Part shown: positions 55,401 through 62,824 of the stretch, in pieces
Layout of the letters: every line of letters begins with the position of its first letter
Numbering within the stretch: the stretch's first letter is position 1
Assembly: GCF_003751845.1 (NCBI RefSeq)
Contig: NZ_RJKQ01000002.1
Coordinates: forward strand, 372,001-436,000
Direction of reading: 5' to 3'
Length of the DNA stretch: 64,000 nt
Source: Enterobacter sp. BIGb0383
Lineage (GTDB): Bacteria; Pseudomonadota; Gammaproteobacteria; Enterobacterales; Enterobacteriaceae
The notes under the pieces: model-generated
The model's database searches: none
Told to the model about the DNA's origin: nothing
Seen by the model: only the letters and a program-made list of their open reading frames with translations
Made by a program: the position numbers and the translations under genes

Positions 55401-56302
55401 GCAATAGAGGCCACGCCGGCCTGTTCCAGCGAGCGCAATTCCCCCTCATCCACCCGACCGTTGCTGTTCGCGTCCTGCCAGACCTGAAGCTGCTCCCAGA
55501 TAGCATCGCTGCTATCCAGCTGGCCATCATTGCTCTTGTCCAGCTCTCTGAGCGCCTCGTAACCATTTTTTGCCAGCAGCCCATTTTCAAGCTCGGTGTT
55601 ATTGCCGAAAAGTTCACTGCCGTTATCAATCACACCGTTGCCATTACGATCCAGCACCAGCAGGCCATCATCCGCGCTGACCCAGCCGGTGTTTTCCGCA
55701 AAAAGATTATTATCGTGATCGAAAAAGATCCCCGCTTTGACGGAGAGCGTTTCGATACCATCGCCGTCAAGATCGAGAATCACAGGTGAGGTGGTGTTTT
55801 TAGCGGGTGACAGACTGGGACCGGCAACTCCGTTACCGCAGAGATCCGGGGGCAGATTTAACGGTAAAGGATTGTAATCAGTATCATCTAAGGATGCTGG
55901 TGCCCAATACCCCCAGACCCCGTCATTTTGAGGTAAATTAAGCCCCGCATAACACAAGGACAAATCCACAGCGGTATTAGAGTTGTGGGTTAAGCGATTA
56001 TATTCCTCTTGACCATTTAGCGAGGCCATCTTTTCTTTTATCTTGTTCCAGAATTCAGAAAGATCGTCACTCTCTATGATTGTCTCAAAATGATGCAGTT
56101 TATCTTTATCATAATCTTTGTAGCCATCTTTATATTCAGAATGTTCTGTAATAAGTTTACCATAATCACCTAGCTGGCTTTCTGGCCCACCTCTTACGCT
56201 ATATCTCTCTCCGTTAACATTCGTATATACAATGTATTTATGATAAAACCCATACCTCAGAAATATGTAGCCAACCTCTATTTTTTCAATGTTTGCACTC
56301 AT
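52487..56302 (-). CDS. Large RTX-type calcium-binding protein with four repeated modules
   Basis: A 1271-residue acidic protein. Residues about 1-150 are unassigned. From about 175 there are EF-hand-like loops (LDLDGDGIETL, LDRNGNGVIDNGSELFG, LDKSNDGQLDSSD, QDANSNGRVDEGEL). Next comes a helical part at about 330-530. Then four modules follow, each of RTX nonapeptides (GGAGNDTLNGGAGNDTY) plus a haemolysin-type calcium-binding-related domain (ITVDDVTVRRSGDSGLLLRL, QQVQFADGTLWT). The tail is LPKSDAQSWSSAAGY. This layout suits secretion by a type I system, but none lies nearby. I set the start at 56302 (SD GGGAG); 56305 is possible. Function unknown. Confidence 0.85.
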   Translation of the reverse strand: MSANIEKIEVGYIFLRYGFYHKYIVYTNVNGERYSVRGGPESQLGDYGKLITEHSEYKDGYKDYDKDKLHHFETIIESDDLSEFWNKIKEKMASLNGQEEYNRLTHNSNTAVDLSLCYAGLNLPQNDGVWGYWAPASLDDTDYNPLPLNLPPDLCGNGVAGPSLSPAKNTTSPVILDLDGDGIETLSVKAGIFFDHDNNLFAENTGWVSADDGLLVLDRNGNGVIDNGSELFGNNTELENGLLAKNGYEALRELDKSNDGQLDSSDAIWEQLQVWQDANSNGRVDEGELRSLEQAGVASIATGYKNTDFIDSQDNAHKQTGSVTWADDSVGKSADVWFNTNTGYTRYDGVVNISAEVRALPYIRGFGNMTDLHVAMSQNTALRGMVEKYISTSQEEDAEALLQDIIFEWAGVTNVVAGSRGNNIDARYLAVLESATGEPYKNVTNGTVNPLQNAAGVLKNEYVRFAKYIEASLLSQTLYREEFSSISLEIKSDTSGITYNFAVFEARLETLKETNIERYLQVRKVFYAQLEYMPSLAEERKRFGIAGAVLFGNDENNVLNGKATDDYLLGGAGNDTLNGGAGNDTYIFSRGDGQDTLSGDYGSNAEVNVLNFGTGITVDDVTVRRSGDSGLLLRLVNSTDYILVKNFFSSDTPNGNYNPLQQVQFADGTLWTVADLVARALQTTENADSIRGTSGADVLHGLGGDDVLYGMAGNDVLMGGTGNDVLNGGAGNDIYVFSRGEGQDTLSGSYGSSTEVNILKFEAGITVDDVTVRRSGSSDLLLRLVNSTDSILVKEFFYFDTPNGYYNPLQQVQFADGTHWTVADLVGRALQTTESADSIRGTSGVDVLYGLGGDDVLYGMAGNDVLAGGTGNDVLNGGAGNDIYVFSRGDGQDTLSGDYGSNAEVNILKFEAGITVNDVTVRRSGDSGLLLKLVNSTDYILVKNFFYSDTPNGYYNPLQQVQFADGTVWTVADLVGRALQTTESADSIRGTSGVDVLYGLGGDDVLYGMAGNDVLAGGTGNDVLNGGAGNDTYLFSRGDGQDILRGSWHNIAETNTLVFDAGITVDDVTVRRSGSSGLLLRLVNSTDSILVEDFFSSDKPDGYYNPLQQVQFADGTVWTVADLVSQTQTPPVTKSAAILAGLNTLRFTDDIQSEDVALSRDDDSLILSFHNGSDPITVEHYFTENNTYLVDEIQFSDVSWLSQDVSNYLDYDIPLPQPDTGYATPSIELLKQSVVQFLASGEDADEAGGEAITQLTLPKSDAQSWSSAAGY
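52910..54600 (-). repeat. Near-identical 447-bp tandem repeats in the RTX gene
   Basis: The same 18-bp stretch (GTACAGGACATCATCACC) begins at 53282, 53729 and 54176, exactly 447 bp apart. Surrounding sequence is almost identical between copies, with a diverged fourth unit nearest 54600. Each unit encodes 149 residues. Confidence 0.9.
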
Positions 56303-56315
56303 CATCAAACTCCCT

Positions 56316-56858
56316 TTATCTAATACCCCAGTGTAGATCCCCGGACACCTCTGTGACCTTGCCATCATTAATATGCGCATATATTCCAGCATGAAAAACA
56401 TCTACTATGCTAATGATGTCATTGTAGTAAACGTACACAAAATATATAAATCCTTCCCCGACATCAGGATGTAACTCCATCCTGATATTTGAAAATTCAC
56501 ACTCGAGCCTTTTCTGCGCAGTCGTTGCATCCTCAGCAATATAAAAATAATCAGCTATCAATTCCTCAGGTACTTTCTCAAGTCTTAATGTAGGATTTAA
56601 TCTTTTATTTTCATCCAACTTCAACCACAAATATAATTTATAAGAAAACTTTCTTTTTAATGACTCCGCTCGGGAAAAAGAATCAAGGCACTGTGGTTTT
56701 TTTATAACAATATCTAGATTCTCTATAACAGCATGGTAATTATGTCCATACACGCTAACCTGGACGCAGGTAAACCAGGCCACGAAAACAACGGCCAGGC
56801 CCAGAACCACAAGCGCTGTACTTTTAATTCTCTTCCTTAACTTGATAACTCTCCTCAT
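56316..56858 (-). CDS. Membrane-anchored protein of unknown function, paired with the RTX gene
   Basis: A 180-residue protein with a basic N-terminus (MRRVIKLRKRIK) and one hydrophobic segment at about 13-33. This is consistent with an inner-membrane anchor and a periplasmic domain of about 145 residues. The domain has cysteines at PQCLDS and LECEFS that could form a disulfide, and a strand-rich end (EGFIYFVYVYYNDIISIV). No family recognised. The RTX gene starts 13 nt downstream, so the two form one unit. Codon use is AT-richer than in the ent/fep genes. A palindrome GATAATTCCTTATC at 56875-56888 lies just upstream. Confidence 0.65.
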   Translation of the reverse strand: MRRVIKLRKRIKSTALVVLGLAVVFVAWFTCVQVSVYGHNYHAVIENLDIVIKKPQCLDSFSRAESLKRKFSYKLYLWLKLDENKRLNPTLRLEKVPEELIADYFYIAEDATTAQKRLECEFSNIRMELHPDVGEGFIYFVYVYYNDIISIVDVFHAGIYAHINDGKVTEVSGDLHWGIR

Positions 56859-57231
56859 GCTCAGCCCATCCTTTGATAATTCCTTATCTGTCCATTAAGC
56901 GATCTAATAGCGCTCTGCGTCGCAATGATTCATTTAAAATATGCTTACCGGAATTACATTGATAATGTCAATTACATTTCAGGCAGTTCCGCTTCCTGAT
57001 AATGTCATCGCCTTAAGACATGTCAATAACACATATAAACATACAAAAGAAAAAACAGTAATCTTCTTTAAAGATAACGCCTCTCATTTCAGATATGTCA
57101 AAACATATCTGAAAATAAGTCATTTACACTTTTTTAGGATAAATATTATCTATTGCATCAGCATCGCTGATGAAAAATCCCCGGCATATAGCCGGGGATG
57201 AGGATATAAAAGGCAGTATTAAAGGAGGGCG
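56859..57231. other. AT-rich intergenic region between RTX cassette and entF
   Basis: 373 bp with the entF terminator at 57177-57199 and the palindrome at 56875-56888. A frame of 86 codons at 56941-57201 runs into the terminator and has no SD, so I do not call it a gene. No fepE remnant is seen. Confidence 0.6.
57177..57199 (-). terminator. Intrinsic terminator after entF
   Basis: Stem ATCCCCGGC / GCCGGGGAT with a 5-nt loop, followed on the minus strand by TTTTTC. Confidence 0.85.
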
Positions 57232-60200
57232 TTAATCTAATAACTCCCGCAGCTGCGGCCCAATCGTTTCAAACGCCTGCGGTGAGATAATATCCACGTG
57301 GGCACAGTCCTGTGTATACACCTCCAGCTCACCGACCCACGGGCCCCAGGCGCGATGCGGATCCATCCCGGCGGGTAGCGTGCGCTCGGCGACAAAGAGC
57401 GTGGCTTTGCCATCGAAAGGCTGGCTGTGGGCGGTGGTCAGCAGACGGACCGCATCGGCATAGTTCCCTTCAATAGCGTTAAACAGTTCGCTGCTGCCCT
57501 GCCCCTGTTGCGCGGCAATAAACGCCTCGCGCTCGCGGGCAATCTCCTCCAGTACGGCAGGATCCAGTCCGTTAGCCTCTTTTTCCGCCCAGTTTTGCGT
57601 TTCCGGCGGCCAGGTATCCAGCAGGCCTAAGAATGCGACCTCTTCCCCACGCGCCCGCAGCCGGGCAGCAATACCCTGCGCAAGCGTCCCACCGAGAGAG
57701 TAACCAAACAGGTAATAAGGCCCGTGAGGCTGGATCGCCAGCAGGGTCGCCAGATGCTGCTCGCAGACCGCATCCAGCGTGGCGGCGGTCGCCATCGGCC
57801 CGTTGGGTCGCGGAGACTGAATCCCGGTAATGGACCAGCGCGGGCTGAGATAGCGCGCCAGGACGCTAAACTGCCAGGCAAAACCGGAGGCCGGGTGGAA
57901 GCAAAACAGCGTTGGCCCGCTGCTTTCGCGCAGCGGCAGCAGGGTTTCATAGCCCAGACGCTGTGTCTGCTCATCGCTAAGATCGGACTCCAGCAGCGCC
58001 GAAAGCTTCGCCACCGTGGAGGCAACCATGACCTGTCCCGGCGTGACCTGTCGCGCAAACTGGCGGCTCAGCATCGCGGCAAGACGCATCGCCAGCAGAG
58101 AGTGACCGCCCAGCGCAAAGAAGTCAGCTTCAATATCCTGTACCTCGCAGCCCAGAAGCTGGCTGAAGGCGTCGGCAACCTGGGTTTCCGTGCCCGGCAG
58201 CGGCGCGCGACCCGAGGTCGCAGAGGTGAGCTGCGGCAGCGGGAGCGATTTGCGATCCAGCTTGCCGTTAGCGCTCAGAGGCAATTCACTGAGCTGAAGC
58301 AGCACCACCGGCACCATATGCGGCGGCAGCTGCTGACGCAACTGTTCCAGCAGAGGTTCCATCGCTATCGGCAGCCCGGAATCAGCAACGATATAGCCCA
58401 CCAGCTGACGCGCATCGCCGCCGGTAGCCGCCGCCTGATTAAACACGCAGGCGTGAGTCACCGCCTGGACCACGCCCGGCAGCGCCTGCATTGCCCTGTC
58501 AATTTCCCCCAGTTCGATACGTTGACCGCGAATTTTTAGCTGATCGTCACTGCGGCCCAGATATTCCACCGCGCCGTTCTCCAGCCAGCGGGCGACGTCC
58601 CCGGTGCGGTACATCCGCTCGCCGGGCGCAAAAGGATCGGCAATAAAGCGGCTGGCGGTCAGATCCGGTCGGCCAAGGTAGCCCTGGGCCAGCTGGATGC
58701 CGGTCAGATAGAGATCGCCTGCCACGCCCGGCGGCACCGGATGCATCAGGGCATCGAGGATCCGCAGACCGGTATTCCACACCGGGAAGCCAATCGGCAC
58801 ACTATTGCCGGTCACTGCCGCAAGCGTCTCGCCAAAGGCCGGATACCAGCTGACATCCACCGCCGCTTCGGTTGGCCCGTACAGGTTATGCAACGGCGCA
58901 CCGGTTAACTGCTCCCACTCCCGACACAGATCCGTCGGTAGCGCTTCACCGCTGCAGAATACGCGTTGCAGCGTTCGGCAGCTTTCGGCGCTTTCCGGCG
59001 TCAGCGAGGCGACAAAGGCCGCCAGCATCGAGGGCACAAAGTGGGTCGTAGTTACGCCATAGCGGGCAAAGAATTCCTGCATCGCCAGCGGGTCGCGATG
59101 CGCCTCCGGCTCGGCCATGACCAGCTTAGCCCCGGCGATAAACGGCCAGAAGAATTCCCAGACGGAGACGTCAAAGCTGCATGGCGTCTTCTGCGCCACC
59201 ACGTCCGCTGCCGTCAGAGGATAATGATTTTGCATCCACAGGAGGCGGTTAACGATGGCGGTCTGTCCGACCATCACCCCTTTTGGCCTACCGGTCGAGC
59301 CGGAAGTGAAAATAATATAAGCGGTATGCTCAGGGCGGGAGAGCGCGAGAGATGCCGTCTCTTCAGTCGGCAGCGGTGTGCTGTAGCAGAGGCTGTCGAG
59401 ATCCGGAATATCGCTAAAGCGACTCAGCTGATCTTCAGAGGTGATCAGCAGAGAAGGCTTCGCGTCCTCCAGCATCATACGCAGGCGGTCGTCCGGATAG
59501 CCGGTATCGAGCGGCAGCCAGGCGGCACCGGCTTCAACAATGCCGTGCAGGGCGAGGGTTAAAAAAACCGAGCGCGGCAGCGCCACCGCCACGCTGTCGC
59601 CGGGACGCACGCCCCGCGCACGCAGCCGCTGAGCCAGGGCCTGCACCTGCTGGCGCATCTCCCGATAGCTAAAGGAAAAACGGGCATCCGCAAGAGCCGT
59701 TGCATCCGGCGTTTTTTGCGTCTGCTTCGCCACCAGGCTACTCAGCGTCTCCGTCGGCAGCATCACGGCAGTATCGTTAATCCGCGTCAGATGATGATGT
59801 TCCTCTGCGGTAAGCAGATCTGCATCGCCACAGCGCAGCTGAGGATCGGCGGCAAACTGCTGAACCAGCTGAATAAGGCGCCCGGCATGACCTGCCAGCG
59901 TCGCTTCATCATAGCGGGCCTTGTTGGCCAGCAGCTCGATCGTCAACCCGCCCTGCTCATCCGGGAACAGCGCCATCTCCAGATCGTTAACCGGTCCGGT
60001 CGCCAGGGTGTGGGTGACGGCGCTGACGCCATCAAGACTGAGCTGATAATCAAATACTTTGATATTGAGCACCGGCCCGAACAGCGGTTCGTCTCCGGCC
60101 GGTCTGCCGCTGTCGCGGACAATCTGCTCGGCATCATAGCGTTGATGACGACGCATTTTTTTCAGCTGTCCGGCCAGGCTGGCGGCCAGCTGTGACAGGG

Positions 60201-61107
60201 TCGCGGCAGGATCAATATGCACCGCCAGAGGCAGAACGTTCAGTACCGGTCCGGTGGCGCACAGCGCCGCCGAGCCCATTCGACGCATAAAGATAAATCC
60301 GGCGGCGTAATCGTTACGCCCGCACAGTCGACCCAGCCAGAGGGAAACCAGCGCCAGGGCCAAATCGGCAGGCTGACTGCCGGGTGCAGCGGCGGCCAGC
60401 TGGCTGAAAGCCTGCCGGTCAGCGCTCAGTTTAAGGCGCAGAATATCGGTCGTCGCCGCGCGTCCCGGCAGCGGACTGGTGGAGAGCGAAGCCGGAGGCG
60501 GCAACTGACGGCGCTGCTCTGCCCAGAACGCCCCGTCGCGGACGTAAGCCTCACCGTTGCGATAGCGCTGATACTCTTCCACCACCTCGGCAAAGGGGGT
60601 AAAGGGCGAGGCGGGCGTTGATTCCTGACGACGCCATGCCTGATAAATTGCAGCGATCTGGCGGGTAATAGCCGGGAAACTGAAACCATCCACGACTAAA
60701 TGATGATAACGCTGATACCAGTACCAGCGGTTATCCGCCACCTGCAACAGCTGATGGAAGACCAGCGGCTTACCGCTGTCCACACGCAGATCCTGGTTCA
60801 GATCGGCCTGCATCAGGGCCAGCGCCGCCGCGTGAGTATCGCGATGGCTACGCAGATCCGTAAGCTGTGGTGCGGCGAAGGTCAGCGTCTCATCCACCCA
60901 CTGCCACACTTCCCCGTCATCTTCAGCAAAACGCATCCGCAGGGTATCGGCCTGCGCCATTCCGGCGACGATCGCCTTCGCCAGCAGCGCTGCGTCCAGC
61001 TCGCCGGTCAGTTCAACGTAGTGGGCCACGCTCCAGGCATTGGGCAGAGAAGAGAGTTTTTCCGCCATCCAGATCCCGGGCTGGGCGGCCACTAAAGGCA
61101 TCCGCAT
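57232..61107 (-). CDS. entF: Enterobactin synthase NRPS EntF
   Basis: A 1291-residue four-domain synthetase that activates serine, condenses it with DHB on EntB and cyclises three units. Condensation domain at about 5-430 with HHLVVDGF; adenylation at about 450-960 with IIFTSGSTGRPKGV; carrier domain with the phosphopantetheine Ser in FALGGHSLLAM; thioesterase at about 1060-1291 with the catalytic GYSLGG and the final His in CAHVDI. Start at 61107 (MRMPLVAAQPG) gives near-E. coli length (1293); the upstream frame is inside ybdZ. It begins 2 nt after the ybdZ stop. Confidence 0.96.
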   Translation of the reverse strand: MRMPLVAAQPGIWMAEKLSSLPNAWSVAHYVELTGELDAALLAKAIVAGMAQADTLRMRFAEDDGEVWQWVDETLTFAAPQLTDLRSHRDTHAAALALMQADLNQDLRVDSGKPLVFHQLLQVADNRWYWYQRYHHLVVDGFSFPAITRQIAAIYQAWRRQESTPASPFTPFAEVVEEYQRYRNGEAYVRDGAFWAEQRRQLPPPASLSTSPLPGRAATTDILRLKLSADRQAFSQLAAAAPGSQPADLALALVSLWLGRLCGRNDYAAGFIFMRRMGSAALCATGPVLNVLPLAVHIDPAATLSQLAASLAGQLKKMRRHQRYDAEQIVRDSGRPAGDEPLFGPVLNIKVFDYQLSLDGVSAVTHTLATGPVNDLEMALFPDEQGGLTIELLANKARYDEATLAGHAGRLIQLVQQFAADPQLRCGDADLLTAEEHHHLTRINDTAVMLPTETLSSLVAKQTQKTPDATALADARFSFSYREMRQQVQALAQRLRARGVRPGDSVAVALPRSVFLTLALHGIVEAGAAWLPLDTGYPDDRLRMMLEDAKPSLLITSEDQLSRFSDIPDLDSLCYSTPLPTEETASLALSRPEHTAYIIFTSGSTGRPKGVMVGQTAIVNRLLWMQNHYPLTAADVVAQKTPCSFDVSVWEFFWPFIAGAKLVMAEPEAHRDPLAMQEFFARYGVTTTHFVPSMLAAFVASLTPESAESCRTLQRVFCSGEALPTDLCREWEQLTGAPLHNLYGPTEAAVDVSWYPAFGETLAAVTGNSVPIGFPVWNTGLRILDALMHPVPPGVAGDLYLTGIQLAQGYLGRPDLTASRFIADPFAPGERMYRTGDVARWLENGAVEYLGRSDDQLKIRGQRIELGEIDRAMQALPGVVQAVTHACVFNQAAATGGDARQLVGYIVADSGLPIAMEPLLEQLRQQLPPHMVPVVLLQLSELPLSANGKLDRKSLPLPQLTSATSGRAPLPGTETQVADAFSQLLGCEVQDIEADFFALGGHSLLAMRLAAMLSRQFARQVTPGQVMVASTVAKLSALLESDLSDEQTQRLGYETLLPLRESSGPTLFCFHPASGFAWQFSVLARYLSPRWSITGIQSPRPNGPMATAATLDAVCEQHLATLLAIQPHGPYYLFGYSLGGTLAQGIAARLRARGEEVAFLGLLDTWPPETQNWAEKEANGLDPAVLEEIAREREAFIAAQQGQGSSELFNAIEGNYADAVRLLTTAHSQPFDGKATLFVAERTLPAGMDPHRAWGPWVGELEVYTQDCAHVDIISPQAFETIGPQLRELLD

Positions 61108-61109
61108 AC

Positions 61110-61328
61110 TCACTGGACCGCCTCCTGCTGTGCATAGTGGGAAGGAAGCAGAGTTTGCCAGTGCGTATCCAGCCACTGCTGACAGGCATCAGCCGACTGC
61201 GGCTCACACACTATCTGCCAGCCTTCCGGCAGCGCACACTGCTGCGGCCACAGGCTGAACTGCTGCTGCCCGTTTTGCAGCAGGTAAAATTGTCCCTGCA
61301 GATCGTCGAAGGGATTACTGAATTGCAT
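61110..61328 (-). CDS. ybdZ: MbtH-like protein YbdZ
   Basis: A 72-residue MbtH-like partner that binds and stimulates the EntF adenylation domain. It shows the family form NPFDDLQGQFYLLQNGQQQ, FSLWPQQCALPEGW and the terminal CQQWLDTHW. It lies between fes and entF, as in E. coli. Confidence 0.94.
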   Translation of the reverse strand: MQFSNPFDDLQGQFYLLQNGQQQFSLWPQQCALPEGWQIVCEPQSADACQQWLDTHWQTLLPSHYAQQEAVQ

Positions 61329-61343
61329 ACCACACTCCTGTGT

Positions 61344-62567
61344 TTAATCTCGGCTGTTATCAGGCGCAAGAAACGGCTGCCAAAGGCTAATCAACCCCGC
61401 AGTCAGCCCGCCGCGCCAGCACAGCGCATCGTGTCCGCCATCGACTTCACGCCAGATAAGCGACCGCTGCGACGGCTGCAACAGGGAAAAGAGTGTCTGG
61501 TTGGCGCGGAAAATAATCGGTTCTCTGGCACCCGCTTCCAGCACAATGCGCAGCGGCGGTGGCTGTAGCTCGCCGCTGGCCAGCTGGCGCGGGATCTCGC
61601 CCTGCTGGTGGTTGCCACGGTTTGGCCACCAGTAGGATCCGGACTGGCTCAGCACGCAGCCAAAGCGTTCGGGCCAGTGCAGACCGGCGTACATCGCCGC
61701 CAGTCCGCCAAAGCTCTGCCCGGCCACGAGGGTCCGTTCGGGAAGAGGGCTAAAGGGCGTCTGCGCGTGAATCATCGGCAGCAGCTCATCCTGAACGGCG
61801 AGCCAGAAATCGGGGTTGCAGGGGAGTTCTTCGCTGCGATGGACCGTGTCGATAACGTCAATCAACAGATAGACCGCAGGAGGCAGCCTGCCTTCGCGAG
61901 TCAGGCTGGCGAGGGCGGGCCAGACCGGCATGCTTTCCGCCCAGAATTGCCCGTCAAGCAGCAGCGCCAGCGGGCGTTCTTCGGGCTGCGCGTCGCCGGT
62001 GGTAAAGATCCAGACGCGGCGAAGGTTTCCCAGCCGCTGACTTTGCCACTCAATACAGCGCGCCGGCGTAAAGGGCACATCCTGGGCCTCCCAGCCGGGC
62101 TGAACCGGGGCCAGCGGCATTTCAAGCGCGGAGACGGCATGACCGCGTCCGCCCTTCCAGCTCTGACGGTTTAGCGGATCGGCTACGGCGCGGGGCAGCA
62201 GTTTTCGCCACCCTTCGCGCAGGGCCTGGCGGTCCGGGCCCGCGTCGGCAAAGGCCGCAGCGGGGAAATCATCGTCACGTTCAGAGGGGATCAGGCAGTA
62301 GCTGCCGCGCCAGGTCGGTGCCAGCTGCGTCTGCCACTGCCAGATATCGGTGCCCGGCAGGCGAGCCAGAGATTGCGGCATGGCGTTCTGATGGTGGTCG
62401 GTCACGCCGGTAATATAGATCCACACCCGCCGGATCGACGATGTGGCTTCGGTTCCTGACGGGTCACGCCACCAGAAGGTCACGCGGTACTGGTCGCCTT
62501 CCGGCGTCCATTCAGGGCCATTTTTCGCCCGCCACCAGTCATCACTTCCTGCTGCTAACGACACCAC
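61344..62567 (-). CDS. fes: Enterochelin esterase Fes
   Basis: A 407-residue cytoplasmic esterase that cuts ferric enterobactin to free the iron. The N-terminal lid domain includes VTFWWRDP and YITGVTDHHQN. The C-terminal alpha/beta-hydrolase has the nucleophile in VAGQSFGGLAAM and the catalytic His in DGGHDALCWRGG. The start is GTG at 62567 with GGAG 8 nt upstream. First gene of fes-ybdZ-entF, divergent from fepA across Fur boxes. Confidence 0.95.
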   Translation of the reverse strand: MVSLAAGSDDWWRAKNGPEWTPEGDQYRVTFWWRDPSGTEATSSIRRVWIYITGVTDHHQNAMPQSLARLPGTDIWQWQTQLAPTWRGSYCLIPSERDDDFPAAAFADAGPDRQALREGWRKLLPRAVADPLNRQSWKGGRGHAVSALEMPLAPVQPGWEAQDVPFTPARCIEWQSQRLGNLRRVWIFTTGDAQPEERPLALLLDGQFWAESMPVWPALASLTREGRLPPAVYLLIDVIDTVHRSEELPCNPDFWLAVQDELLPMIHAQTPFSPLPERTLVAGQSFGGLAAMYAGLHWPERFGCVLSQSGSYWWPNRGNHQQGEIPRQLASGELQPPPLRIVLEAGAREPIIFRANQTLFSLLQPSQRSLIWREVDGGHDALCWRGGLTAGLISLWQPFLAPDNSRD

Positions 62568-62619
62568 CGATATAACTCCATGTTTCCAGCTAATTTTTGT
62601 GTTACGTCATAGAAATAAA

Positions 62620-62650
62620 GATAATATTATTGATAATTATTTTCATTTGC
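62620..62650. promoter_or_regulatory. Overlapping Fur boxes between fes and fepA
   Basis: GATAATTATTTTCATTTGC (62632-62650) matches the Fur consensus at 14 of 19 positions. An overlapping GATAATATTATTGATAATT (62620-62638) matches at 11. They serve the divergent fes and fepA promoters. Confidence 0.75.
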
Positions 62651-62824
62651 AATAGCGTATTGGCGCGCTGTGGGAAGCGCGATTCCTGAAGATAAATCAT
62701 GCCGGAGACTGCACGCCAGCCTTACGGACGGGCCACGCCCGTAGTCACCGGTCATTACCATGCAGCCAGCTCGCCCATTAGGCAAGGATACCGGGCCAGG
62801 TCGCGACGAAAAGCAGGACGTACA

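Noticed and set aside
56941-57201. 86-codon open frame between the RTX cassette and entF
   Set aside because: No Shine-Dalgarno, no recognisable features, and it runs through the entF terminator hairpin.
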